A DNA stretch of 8,230 nt from Betaproteobacteria bacterium. Lineage in GTDB: Bacteria > Pseudomonadota > Gammaproteobacteria > Burkholderiales > Burkholderiaceae_C. This document shows positions 1 to 6,018 of this stretch, piece by piece (position 1 is the stretch's first letter; each line of letters begins with the position of its first letter). The DNA is taken from positions 1-8,230 of the forward strand of contig RFPX01000051.1 in the NCBI GenBank assembly GCA_009925955.1, read 5' to 3'. The position numbers and the translations under genes are program-made. The notes beneath the pieces were generated by a model that saw only the letters and a program-made list of their open reading frames with translations, was not told the DNA's origin and did not search any database.

Positions 1-565
1 TTCCCGGGCCCCTTCCGGCACATGCGCCGGCCCTTTATCGACTCGGAAGACAAGGCCTGGCAGGTGGTGCGCGAGGTCAACGAGTGCGCTGAGCGTGAAC
101 CAGGAGTACCACGACCGCATCGAGGCGATCAACTTCTCACTGGCGCACGACGACGGGCAGTCCGCTCGCAACCTGGAACAGGCCGATGTGATCCTGGTGG
201 GGGTCAGCCGCAGTGGCAAGACACCCACCTCGCTGTACCTGGCGATGCAGCACGGGGTCAAGGCCGCCAACTATCCGCTGATCCCCGAAGACTTCGAGCG
301 GGGCCACCTGCCCACGGCGCTCATGCCGCACAAGCGCAAGTGCTTCGGCCTGACCATCGACCCTGAGCGATTGAGCCAGATCCGAAACGAACGCCGCCCA
401 GACAGCCGCTATGCCGCGTTGGACAACTGCCGGACCGAGGTGGCGGCTGCCGAGCAGATGATGCGCCGATCCGGCATCGAGTGGCTCAGTTCCACCCACA
501 AGTCGATCGAGGAAATCGCCACCACCATCCTGCGCGACATCCGACCGGACCGGCTGAGCTACTGA
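1..565 (+). pseudogene. ppsR: Broken PEP synthase regulatory protein (PSRP, DUF299 family): internal deletion with frameshift, 5' end outside window
   Basis: The intact family member is a bifunctional ADP-dependent kinase and Pi-dependent phosphorylase that switches phosphoenolpyruvate synthase off and on, and is usually about 270 residues. Here two parts lie in different frames. Frame 1 from base 1 to about 93 encodes a family-like N-terminal piece containing RRPFIDSEDKAW and VVREVNE. Frame 2 from about 95 to the TGA at 563-565 encodes the C-terminal half: NQEYHDRIEAINFSLAHDDG, the P-loop GVSRSGKTPTS (about 200-232), NYPLIPEDFE, FGLTIDPERLSQIRNERRP, and the ending WLSSTHKSIEEIATTIL. The stretch normally between them (the region with family motifs like RPIVFTTLVN, LDMFxTFV and STHxxGRF, about 55-60 residues) is absent. 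Frame 1 read on ends at the TGA at 364-366. The first ~25 codons lie before the window. The C-terminal half is well conserved, so the loss is either recent or an assembly error. The 3' end overlaps the convergent methyltransferase gene by 7 bp. Confidence 0.82.
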
Positions 566-1347
566 GCCCGGCGTTGGGCCGATGCGTACAGGCAGATGGC
601 CGCGGCGGCGGCCACGTTGAGCGACTCTTGCCCACCGGGTTGGGGAATGCGCACCCGAAGCGGCGCCATCGCCCACACAGACGGATCCACGCCCTGCCCT
701 TCATGACCAAAGACCCATGCGCAGGCCTCGGGCAGCGGCGCATGGGGAAGGTCTTGGGCCTCATGTGAACTCGTCACCACCAACTGCCCAGCCAGGGGCG
801 CGAGCTGCTCCAAGCCCAGCCCTTCGAACAGGCTCAGCCCAAAGTGCGCCCCCATGCCGGCTCGCAGCACCTTGGGCGACCACAGCGCCACCCCCCCATG
901 CAAGGACAACACCTGGCTCACGCCCAGGGCTGCTGCGCTGCGCAAAATGCTGCCCACATTGCCGGGGTCCTGAAGGCGGTCCAGGACCACCGTGGGAACG
1001 CCTGGCTGCACCCCGCCCGCCGGGGTCAGCGATGGCGCCACCAACAGGCCCAGGGGGCTGGGGGACTCCAGCGCCGTCACCGACTTCATCAGCGCAGCCG
1101 GGATGACCGCCACGCGCGGTGCCCCCATGGCCAAGGCGCGCAGGTCCGCCCGCGCATCCCAGGCGTCCTGGGTGATCACCGCTTGAACGGCGGCATGCCC
1201 ACGGTCCAGCCAAGCGCGGCACAGGTGGTCACCCTCCAACCACACCACACCCTCGGCCCGGTAGGCGCCGGGTTTGGCCAAGAGCCGGCGCAAACGCTGG
1301 ATCAGCTCGTTGTCCCGGGAGGTGATGCTTTGGACCGGTGGATTCAT
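559..1347 (-). CDS. SpoU/TrmH-family RNA 2'-O-ribose methyltransferase
   Basis: This 262-residue protein should transfer a methyl group from S-adenosylmethionine to a ribose 2'-OH in rRNA or tRNA. Residues 1-100 resemble the N-terminal RNA substrate-binding domain of RlmB/TsnR-like enzymes (ITSRDNELIQRLRRL, then VVWLEGDHL). Residues 118-255 carry the three SPOUT knot motifs: motif 1 VLDRLQDPGNVGSILRSAAALG (N130, R136), motif 2 FGHEGQGV (213-220; the residue before Glu is His where many members have Asn), and motif 3 IPQPGGQESLNVAAAAA (234-250). The target nucleotide cannot be told from sequence, so no gene symbol is given. The ATG at 1347 overlaps the rnhB stop as ATGA, and no Shine-Dalgarno sequence is visible before it, so translation is probably coupled to rnhB. 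It is the last gene of the operon. Its TAG stop (559-561) lies inside the 3' end of convergent ppsR, leaving no room for a terminator between the two. Confidence 0.9.
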   Translation of the reverse strand: MNPPVQSITSRDNELIQRLRRLLAKPGAYRAEGVVWLEGDHLCRAWLDRGHAAVQAVITQDAWDARADLRALAMGAPRVAVIPAALMKSVTALESPSPLGLLVAPSLTPAGGVQPGVPTVVLDRLQDPGNVGSILRSAAALGVSQVLSLHGGVALWSPKVLRAGMGAHFGLSLFEGLGLEQLAPLAGQLVVTSSHEAQDLPHAPLPEACAWVFGHEGQGVDPSVWAMAPLRVRIPQPGGQESLNVAAAAAICLYASAQRRAQ

Positions 1348-2042
1348 CGGCGTGTAGGGGGTGACGTGGCCGGCAGGCCGTCGCTGGCCGCCGCTTGAAG
1401 GGCCTTGGCCCGTTGAACCGGCGCATAGCTGTGACGGTGCTCCGGCGTGGGCCCCAAACGGAACAAGGCCTGCAAATGCTCGGCCGTCGGGTAGCCCTTG
1501 TGGGCGTCGAAGCCATAGTCGGGGTAGGCCTGGTGCAAGTCACGGCACCAGCGGTCCCGCGTGACCTTGGCCAGGATGGATGCGGCGGAAATGGCCTGCA
1601 CCGTGGCGTCGCCGCCCACCACCGCCTCGGCAGCCACCTTGAGGGAGGGCAGCCGGTTGCCGTCCACCAGCACCCGTGCGGGCAACAGCCGCAAGCCCTC
1701 CACCGCGCGCTTCATGGCCAGCATCGTGGCCTGCAGAATGTTGAGTTGGTCGATCTCGGCCACCGAGGCATGCGCAATGCTGCAACACAGCGCCTTGGCA
1801 CGGATCTCGTCAAACAAGGCCTCACGCCGGCGTTCGCTCAGCACCTTGGAGTCGGCCAGCCCGGCAATCGGGGCCGCATCGTCGAGGATCACCGCAGCGG
1901 CCACAACCGGCCCCGCCAAGGGTCCACGCCCGGCCTCGTCTACGCCGGCCACCAGGCCTTCGCGCCCCCAGCACAAACTCAGCTGCTGGCTGGGCTGCGG
2001 GCCATGCATCACACGCCCGGGCTTGGCCGAGGACTTAGGCAC
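1344..2042 (-). CDS. rnhB: Ribonuclease HII
   Basis: RNase HII cuts the RNA strand of RNA-DNA hybrids and starts removal of single ribonucleotides from DNA. The 232-residue product has the family signature VAGVDEAGRGPLAGPVV with metal ligands D35 and E36, then VLVDGN with D127, and GGDATVQAISAASILAKVTRDR with D145. The spacing of these four acids (92 and 18 residues) matches E. coli RNase HII D16/E17/D108/D126. YGFDAHKGYPTAEH near 176-189 is the usual C-terminal motif, and the tail from about 207 is Ala/Pro-rich and unlikely to be catalytic. I chose the GTG at 2042 because a GGGAG Shine-Dalgarno lies 7 nt upstream. An ATG at 2009 (residue 12) would also keep the whole domain but has no evident ribosome site. 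The start overlaps the end of lpxB by 8 nt, and the stop overlaps the methyltransferase start as ATGA. This lpxB-rnhB order is widely conserved in proteobacteria. Confidence 0.96.
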   Translation of the reverse strand: MPKSSAKPGRVMHGPQPSQQLSLCWGREGLVAGVDEAGRGPLAGPVVAAAVILDDAAPIAGLADSKVLSERRREALFDEIRAKALCCSIAHASVAEIDQLNILQATMLAMKRAVEGLRLLPARVLVDGNRLPSLKVAAEAVVGGDATVQAISAASILAKVTRDRWCRDLHQAYPDYGFDAHKGYPTAEHLQALFRLGPTPEHRHSYAPVQRAKALQAAASDGLPATSPPTRR

Positions 2043-3162
2043 CCACGAGCTCCCGGATCACCTGCGCCGCACGCGCCCCGGTGTCTTGCCGCAGGGTCTG
2101 GTGCAAGGCCCGGCACTGGGCGCGATAGACCGCCACGGCTTGCGGATCGTCCAGCCAGCGCAGGGCATCGGCCGCCACCACCTCCGGCTGGGCCTCGTCC
2201 TGGATGCGCTCGGGCACGATGAAGGCGCTGCTGAGGATGTTGGGCAGCCCCACCCAGGGCTGCAGCCGCATGCGCCGCATGCGCTGCCAATCCGCGGCCG
2301 CCAGGCGGTACACGATCACCTGGGGGCATCGGAGCAGGGCCGCTTCCAAGGTGGCCGTGCCGCTGGCCACCAGGGCCACATCGGCGCCTGCCAACGCATC
2401 ATGTGAACGGCCGGCCAAGAGGGTCAGGTGGCCACTCTGGACCAAGGGCTGCGCCAGCGGCTGCAGCAGGTCGGACAGGCCCGGCGCCACAGGCAAGAGA
2501 AAGCGCAGGCCCGGCCGTTGCCGCAGCAGCGCTTGGGCCGAGGCCATCAACAGGGGCGCAATGTGGCGGATCTCGGACCGTCGGCTGCCGGGTAACAAGG
2601 CCACCACCGGCTCATCACCCAGGCCCAGTGCATGCCGCGCCGCCCGGTGATCGATGTCCAGGGGAATCGCATCGGCCAGCGGATGGCCCACATAGCTGGC
2701 GGCCACCCCTTGCGCGGCCAGCACGCCCGGCTCAAAGGGGAACAGGCACAGCACATGATCGGCTGCAGCCCGCAACCGCTGCACCCGCTGCGGTCGCCAG
2801 GCCCAGATCGACGGACAGACGAAATGCACCGTGCGCAAGCCACGCTCACGCAGGGCGGTCTCCAAACCAAAATTGAAGTCCGGCGCGTCCACACCGACAA
2901 AGACATCCGGCCGTTCGCGCAGGATGCGCTGCCGGGTGGTGCGCCGCAGCCAAAGCAACTCGGGCAAGCGCAGCAGCGCGTCCCTGTACCCGAACACGCT
3001 CAGGCGTTCCGAAGGTGCCCAGGCGTCGAACCCCTGCTCGATCATGCGGGGCCCGCCAATGCCGCCACTGCGCAGGCCGGGCCACTGCTGCTTCAGGCCC
3101 TGCAGCATGAGGGCCGCCAGCAGGTCGCCGGAGGCCTCCCCGGCCACCAGGGCCAGGCGCAT
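2035..3162 (-). CDS. lpxB: Lipid-A-disaccharide synthase
   Basis: LpxB (glycosyltransferase family 19) joins UDP-2,3-diacylglucosamine and lipid X into the beta-1,6-linked disaccharide of lipid A, at the inner face of the cytoplasmic membrane. The product is 375 residues, close to the 382 of E. coli. It shows the family's landmarks in order: GEASGD (8-13), GIGGPRM (34-40), VDAPDFN (91-97), CPSIWAWRPQR (116-126), LCLFPFEP (138-145), YVGHPLAD (157-164), LLPGSRRSEI (189-198) in the nucleotide-binding half, SGTATLEAALL (267-277), and VGLPNILSSAFIVPE (304-318). It starts at the ATG at 3162, which shares one base with the lpxA stop (TGATG). There is no clear Shine-Dalgarno sequence, so it is probably read by ribosomes finishing lpxA. 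Its TAA lies 8 nt inside rnhB. All catalytic regions are present and nothing looks damaged. Confidence 0.97.
   Translation of the reverse strand: MRLALVAGEASGDLLAALMLQGLKQQWPGLRSGGIGGPRMIEQGFDAWAPSERLSVFGYRDALLRLPELLWLRRTTRQRILRERPDVFVGVDAPDFNFGLETALRERGLRTVHFVCPSIWAWRPQRVQRLRAAADHVLCLFPFEPGVLAAQGVAASYVGHPLADAIPLDIDHRAARHALGLGDEPVVALLPGSRRSEIRHIAPLLMASAQALLRQRPGLRFLLPVAPGLSDLLQPLAQPLVQSGHLTLLAGRSHDALAGADVALVASGTATLEAALLRCPQVIVYRLAAADWQRMRRMRLQPWVGLPNILSSAFIVPERIQDEAQPEVVAADALRWLDDPQAVAVYRAQCRALHQTLRQDTGARAAQVIRELVGA
2050..2054 (-). promoter_or_regulatory. Shine-Dalgarno sequence of rnhB, inside the 3' end of lpxB
   Basis: On the minus strand GGGAG stands 7 nt before the GTG at 2042, within the last codons of lpxB. 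It is the reason for preferring this GTG over the ATG 33 nt downstream. Confidence 0.6.
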
Positions 3163-3974
3163 CAGCGCACGATGCCGCGATCGGCGCGGCGCAGGAAGTC
3201 CAGCATCAGGGCCACATCCGCCTGGGCCGCTGGGCTCAAAGGCTGGCCGGCGGTGTCGGCCTCATCGGCCAGCACCGCGATGCGGTCGATGGCAGCCGCC
3301 AGGGTCAAGGACTCGCGGTACAGCAAGCGGTGCATGCGCCGCACCAAGGCCAGACGCCCCTCGTCAAATCCGCGCCGCTTCAGCCCCGTGAGGTTGACCG
3401 CACGGATGGCCAGGGGGTGACCGTCGGCCGTCATGTAGGGCGGGACGTCTTGGGCCACATGCCCTTGAAACCCGATCATGGCGTGGGCCCCGATCTTCAC
3501 GAATTGGTGCACACCGGTCAGCCCACCGATGGTGGCCCAGTCCCCCACCTGCACATGTCCGGCCAAGGTGGCGTTGTTGGCCAAAACCGTATGGTGGCCC
3601 AGACGCACATCGTGGGCGATGTGGACGTAGGCCATGATCCAGTTGTCGTCACCGATGCGGGTCACGCCCTCGTCTTGTGCGGTTCCGGTGTTGATGGTGC
3701 AGAACTCGCGGATGGTGTTGCCGTGGCCTATCTCCAAGCGGGTGGGCTCACCAGCGTACTTCTTGTCCTGCGGTGCCTGGCCAACGGATGCAAAGGAAAA
3801 GATCCGGTTATGCCTGCCGATGGTGGTATGGCCGTCAATGACCGCGTGGGAGCCCACGGTGGTGCCGGCATCGATACACACATGGGGCCCGATCACCGCA
3901 TAAGGCCCCACCTGCACATCAGCAGCCAGCTGGGCACCATCATGGATCACGGCGGTGGGATGGATGAGGCTCAT
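3162..3974 (-). CDS. lpxA: Acyl-ACP--UDP-N-acetylglucosamine O-acyltransferase
   Basis: LpxA catalyses the first step of lipid A synthesis: it moves a 3-hydroxyacyl chain from ACP to the 3-OH of UDP-GlcNAc in the cytoplasm, acting as a trimer. The 270-residue product (262 in E. coli) has an N-terminal left-handed parallel beta-helix of hexapeptide repeats, from IHPTAVIHDGAQL to about residue 190, and a C-terminal helical domain beginning at NLTGLKRRGF. The general base is H121 in VHIAHD (E. coli H125). LANNATLAGH (131-140), GGLTGVHQF (150-158) and VAQDVPPY (173-180) are typical. F169 in MIGFQG aligns without gaps to E. coli G173 and P. aeruginosa M169, the residue that sets acyl-chain length; a bulky Phe predicts a short chain. 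The gene starts 10 nt after fabZ with a good Shine-Dalgarno sequence and ends in a 1-nt overlap with lpxB. Confidence 0.97.
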   Translation of the reverse strand: MSLIHPTAVIHDGAQLAADVQVGPYAVIGPHVCIDAGTTVGSHAVIDGHTTIGRHNRIFSFASVGQAPQDKKYAGEPTRLEIGHGNTIREFCTINTGTAQDEGVTRIGDDNWIMAYVHIAHDVRLGHHTVLANNATLAGHVQVGDWATIGGLTGVHQFVKIGAHAMIGFQGHVAQDVPPYMTADGHPLAIRAVNLTGLKRRGFDEGRLALVRRMHRLLYRESLTLAAAIDRIAVLADEADTAGQPLSPAAQADVALMLDFLRRADRGIVR

Positions 3975-3978
3975 CGCA

Positions 3979-3985
3979 CCCCCTT
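3979..3985 (-). promoter_or_regulatory. Strong Shine-Dalgarno sequence of lpxA overlapping the fabZ stop codon
   Basis: The minus strand reads TGAAGGGGGTGCGATG. The fabZ stop (TGA, 3985-3987) runs into AAGGGGG, and the AAGG core lies 7 nt before the lpxA ATG at 3974. It is the clearest ribosome site in the cluster, so lpxA can probably initiate independently of fabZ. Confidence 0.7.
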
Positions 3986-4425
3986 CAGGCCACCTTGCGC
4001 ATCGTGCACATCAGCTCGGCCTCCACGGCCACCTCATCGCCGACGGTGGCCCAAGCCTTGTACTTGTAGATACCGGCCCGCGCCCGCTCGATTTCGGCAT
4101 GGAGCAGCAGTTGGTCGCCAGGCTCCACCACACGCTTGAAACGGGCGCCGTCAATGCCCACGAAATACACCACGGTGTCTTCACTGGGCTCGGTGCCAGC
4201 AGACTCGAAACTCAGCAGAGCCGCCGTCTGTGCCAAGGCCTCGAGCATCAGCACGCCAGGCATGACGGGTCGGGACGGGAAGTGCCCCTGAAAAAACGGT
4301 TCGTTGATCGACACATTCTTCAGGGCTTGAATGCGCTTGTCCTTTTCAAAGGACAGCACGCGGTCCACCAGGAGTATGGGGTAGCGGTGGGGCAGCAGCT
4401 TGAGGATGCGGTGGATGTCGATCAT
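3985..4425 (-). CDS. fabZ: 3-hydroxyacyl-[acyl-carrier-protein] dehydratase
   Basis: FabZ removes water from 3-hydroxyacyl-ACP to give trans-2-enoyl-ACP in the elongation cycle of type II fatty acid synthesis. It uses the same 3-hydroxyacyl-ACP pool as LpxA and LpxD, which explains its place between them. The 146-residue product is a full-length single hot-dog domain. It has LPHRYPILLVDRV (11-23) and the active-site segment NEPFFQGHFPSRPVMPGVLMLEALAQ, with the catalytic pair H48 and E62 on the expected 14-residue spacing. GIDGARFKRVVEPGDQL follows in the second half. The Glu in place of Asp in the active helix separates FabZ from FabA. The ATG at 4425 overlaps the lpxD stop as ATGA, which suggests translational coupling. 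Confidence 0.97.
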   Translation of the reverse strand: MIDIHRILKLLPHRYPILLVDRVLSFEKDKRIQALKNVSINEPFFQGHFPSRPVMPGVLMLEALAQTAALLSFESAGTEPSEDTVVYFVGIDGARFKRVVEPGDQLLLHAEIERARAGIYKYKAWATVGDEVAVEAELMCTMRKVA

Positions 4426-5462
4426 GTTCCGGGGATCTTCTTTTCAAGTTGGCGCAAACGGTCGCGCATCTGATGCAACTGCCGCAGCGTGGCTGCGTTT
4501 TTCTCCCACGCCGCATTGTCATCGAAGGGAAACACGCCGCTGTACTGACCGGGCTTGTGTATCGACCGCGTGACCACGGTGGCCGCCGAGATGTGCACGT
4601 CATCGGCCAGGCTCAAGTGGCCCAGAACGATGGCCCCTCCGCCCACGGTGCAGCGCTGCCCGATCGTGGCACTGCCGGCAATACCCACGCAGCCGGCCAT
4701 GGCCGATCCGCGACCGATGTGCACGTTGTGGCCGATCTGGATGAGGTTGTCCAGCTTCACGCCGTCTTCGATCACGGTGTCTTCCAAAGCGCCCCGGTCG
4801 ATGCAGGTGTTGGCGCCGATCTCCACATCGTGCCCGATGCGAACGGCACCCAATTGTTCGATCTTCACCCACTGTCCGGCATGGGGCGCAAAGCCGAATC
4901 CATCGGCGCCAATCACCACACCGGGGTGGACCACGGCGCGCTCACCGATTCGGCAGCCCCACAACAGGGACACCGAAGCCGACAAGCGGCTGTTGGCGCC
5001 GACCACTGCCTCATCACCGATCACGCAGTGCGGCCCAATCACGGCGCCGGCCTCGATCACGGCGTTTGCGCCCACGTGACACAGCGGACCCACCGAGGCG
5101 CTGGGGTGCAGCCGCGCGCCGGGCTCCACCACGGCGCTGGGGTGCACCCCCGTGCGAACGGCAGCACGGCGCTGCCCGGCCCACCATTGGCTCAGGCGGG
5201 CGTAGGCGAGGTAGGGGTCGTCCACCACCACCAGGCTGGCCTGCGCGCACTCCGAATCGAGCAGCGGCAGCACCCGATCGGACACGATCACGCAGCCGGC
5301 ACGCGTGGTGCCCAACTGGGCGCGGTAGCGGGGGTTGGAGAGGAAGGAGACCTGGTCAGGGCCCGCAGCCTGTAGCGTGGCAAGGCCGGCCAGCGGCCGA
5401 AGCGGGTCACCCTGCACGCGGCCATTGACCAAGGTGGCAATGGCCTGCGGCGTGGTCAACAT
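4422..5462 (-). CDS. lpxD: UDP-3-O-(3-hydroxyacyl)glucosamine N-acyltransferase
   Basis: LpxD performs the third step of lipid A synthesis, N-acylating UDP-3-O-acyl-glucosamine from 3-hydroxyacyl-ACP. From the ATG at 5462 the protein is 346 residues (341 in E. coli). It has an N-terminal uridine-binding domain with VSFLSNPRYRAQL near 38-50, a left-handed beta-helix of hexapeptide repeats from about 105 to 300 with GADGFGFAPH (185-194), and a C-terminal helix (QLHQMRDRLRQLEKKI) that packs against acyl carrier protein. H245 in IQIGHN and H282 in LGH match E. coli H239 and H276 by spacing. V296 and T298 align with E. coli M290 and M292, implicated in acyl selection, but I am less sure of that comparison. 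A GTG at 5486 adds eight residues and has AGGGG only 4 nt upstream. The ATG is preferred for family length and because the GTG lies in a hairpin loop. The end overlaps fabZ as ATGA. Confidence 0.93.
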   Translation of the reverse strand: MLTTPQAIATLVNGRVQGDPLRPLAGLATLQAAGPDQVSFLSNPRYRAQLGTTRAGCVIVSDRVLPLLDSECAQASLVVVDDPYLAYARLSQWWAGQRRAAVRTGVHPSAVVEPGARLHPSASVGPLCHVGANAVIEAGAVIGPHCVIGDEAVVGANSRLSASVSLLWGCRIGERAVVHPGVVIGADGFGFAPHAGQWVKIEQLGAVRIGHDVEIGANTCIDRGALEDTVIEDGVKLDNLIQIGHNVHIGRGSAMAGCVGIAGSATIGQRCTVGGGAIVLGHLSLADDVHISAATVVTRSIHKPGQYSGVFPFDDNAAWEKNAATLRQLHQMRDRLRQLEKKIPGT

Positions 5463-5473
5463 CGTCTTGCGAT

Positions 5474-5494
5474 GGGGCGCGAACACAGCGCCCC
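5474..5494 (-). promoter_or_regulatory. Perfect 7-bp GC hairpin between skp and lpxD
   Basis: GGGGCGC (5474-5480) and GCGCCCC (5488-5494) are perfect inverted repeats around a 7-nt loop. In the minus-strand transcript the structure sits 6 nt after the skp TAA and 11 nt before the lpxD ATG at 5462. Its 5' arm holds the only Shine-Dalgarno-like run (AGGGGC), and its loop holds the alternative GTG start at 5486. No U-run follows, so it is not a classical intrinsic terminator. Control of lpxD translation or stabilisation of an mRNA end are inferences. Confidence 0.5.
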
Positions 5495-5500
5495 TGGGCG

Positions 5501-6016
5501 TTACTTGGTGTTGTTCATCGCGTCCATCACCTTCTTGGTGATGTCGACGCGGGGGCCGGCAAAGCCCACATCAATCAGGATCAGGTCAAACTTTTCGCTG
5601 TCCATGATCTGGCGGATGACTCGACCCGTGCGCTCCTGGATGGCCGCGATCTCCTCGTTGCGGCGCTGGTTCAGGTCTTCCTGAAACTCGCGGCGCTTGC
5701 GCTGGAGGTCACGGTCTTGTTCACCCAGTTCGCGCTGCCGGCGGTTGCGCTCGGCCTCGGAAAGGGTAGGTGCGTCTTTGTCAAACTTGTCCGACGCCGT
5801 CTTCAGGCGGTTGGCCAGGTCGTTGAGATCCTTTTCGCGCTTGCCGAACTCGGTCTCAATCTTGGTGCTGGCCGAGCGAGCCGCCGTGGACTCGCGCAGC
5901 ACGCGTTCGCTGTTGACATAGCCGATCTTGAGTTCCTGCGCCTGGGCAAACAGCGGCAACGCGGCCAAGGCAGCCGCACCCAAGAGCCTTGTGAAAGAAA
6001 TCGTCTTCATCATCAT
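5501..6016 (-). CDS. skp: Periplasmic chaperone Skp/OmpH
   Basis: Skp is a trimeric periplasmic holdase that keeps unfolded outer-membrane proteins soluble on their way to the BAM complex. The 171-residue precursor begins with a Sec signal peptide: MMMKTISFTR, a hydrophobic stretch (about 11-23), and a likely signal peptidase I site after AQA (residue 26). The mature part opens with ELKIGYVNSERVL, the conserved first beta strand of the family. From about 45 to 130 it is a charged helical coiled coil rich in Lys, Arg, Glu and Gln (KREKDLNDLANRLK, RELGEQDRDLQRKRREFQEDL), forming the tentacles. The C-terminal segment FDLILIDVGFAGPRVDITKKVMDAM returns to the trimer core. The start is one of three tandem ATG codons (6016, 6013, 6010), only 2 nt after the bamA stop and without a visible Shine-Dalgarno sequence, so coupling to bamA is likely. 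Confidence 0.94.
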   Translation of the reverse strand: MMMKTISFTRLLGAAALAALPLFAQAQELKIGYVNSERVLRESTAARSASTKIETEFGKREKDLNDLANRLKTASDKFDKDAPTLSEAERNRRQRELGEQDRDLQRKRREFQEDLNQRRNEEIAAIQERTGRVIRQIMDSEKFDLILIDVGFAGPRVDITKKVMDAMNNTK

Positions 6017-6018
6017 GG

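Noticed and set aside
566..579. GCCC/GGGC inverted repeat just after the ppsR stop as a terminator
   Set aside because: The stem is only 4 bp, no T-run follows on either strand, and it lies inside the methyltransferase coding sequence.
137..676. Minus-strand open frame of 179 codons opposite ppsR
   Set aside because: The plus-strand C-terminal PSRP sequence is clearly the coding one here. The minus-strand product has no recognisable motif and runs into the methyltransferase gene in another frame.
2265..2282. Two perfect tandem copies of a 9-base unit (GCCGCATGC)
   Set aside because: It is in frame inside lpxB and encodes a basic MRRMR stretch; two copies of a short GC-rich unit are unremarkable.
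1561..2406. Plus-strand open frame of 281 codons antisense to rnhB and lpxB
   Set aside because: It spans the junction of two well-identified genes on the other strand and has no family-like motifs, so it is a high-GC shadow frame.
3330..4139. Plus-strand open frame of 269 codons antisense to lpxA and fabZ
   Set aside because: Low-complexity composition and no domain; it is opposite two conserved enzymes with intact catalytic residues.
4449..5375. Long plus-strand open frame of 308 codons antisense to lpxD
   Set aside because: It is a mirror of the GC-rich lpxD coding sequence. Its product is rich in His, Gly and Ala with no recognisable domain, while the minus-strand frame is an unmistakable LpxD.
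5474..5494. skp-lpxD hairpin as an intrinsic terminator
   Set aside because: No U-run follows the stem in the transcript direction, and essential lpx genes lie immediately downstream, so termination is not supported.
5463..5500. Separate promoter for the lpx genes in the skp-lpxD gap
   Set aside because: The gap is under 40 nt and is taken up by the hairpin; I could not identify paired -35 and -10 elements. A promoter inside skp or bamA cannot be excluded by eye.
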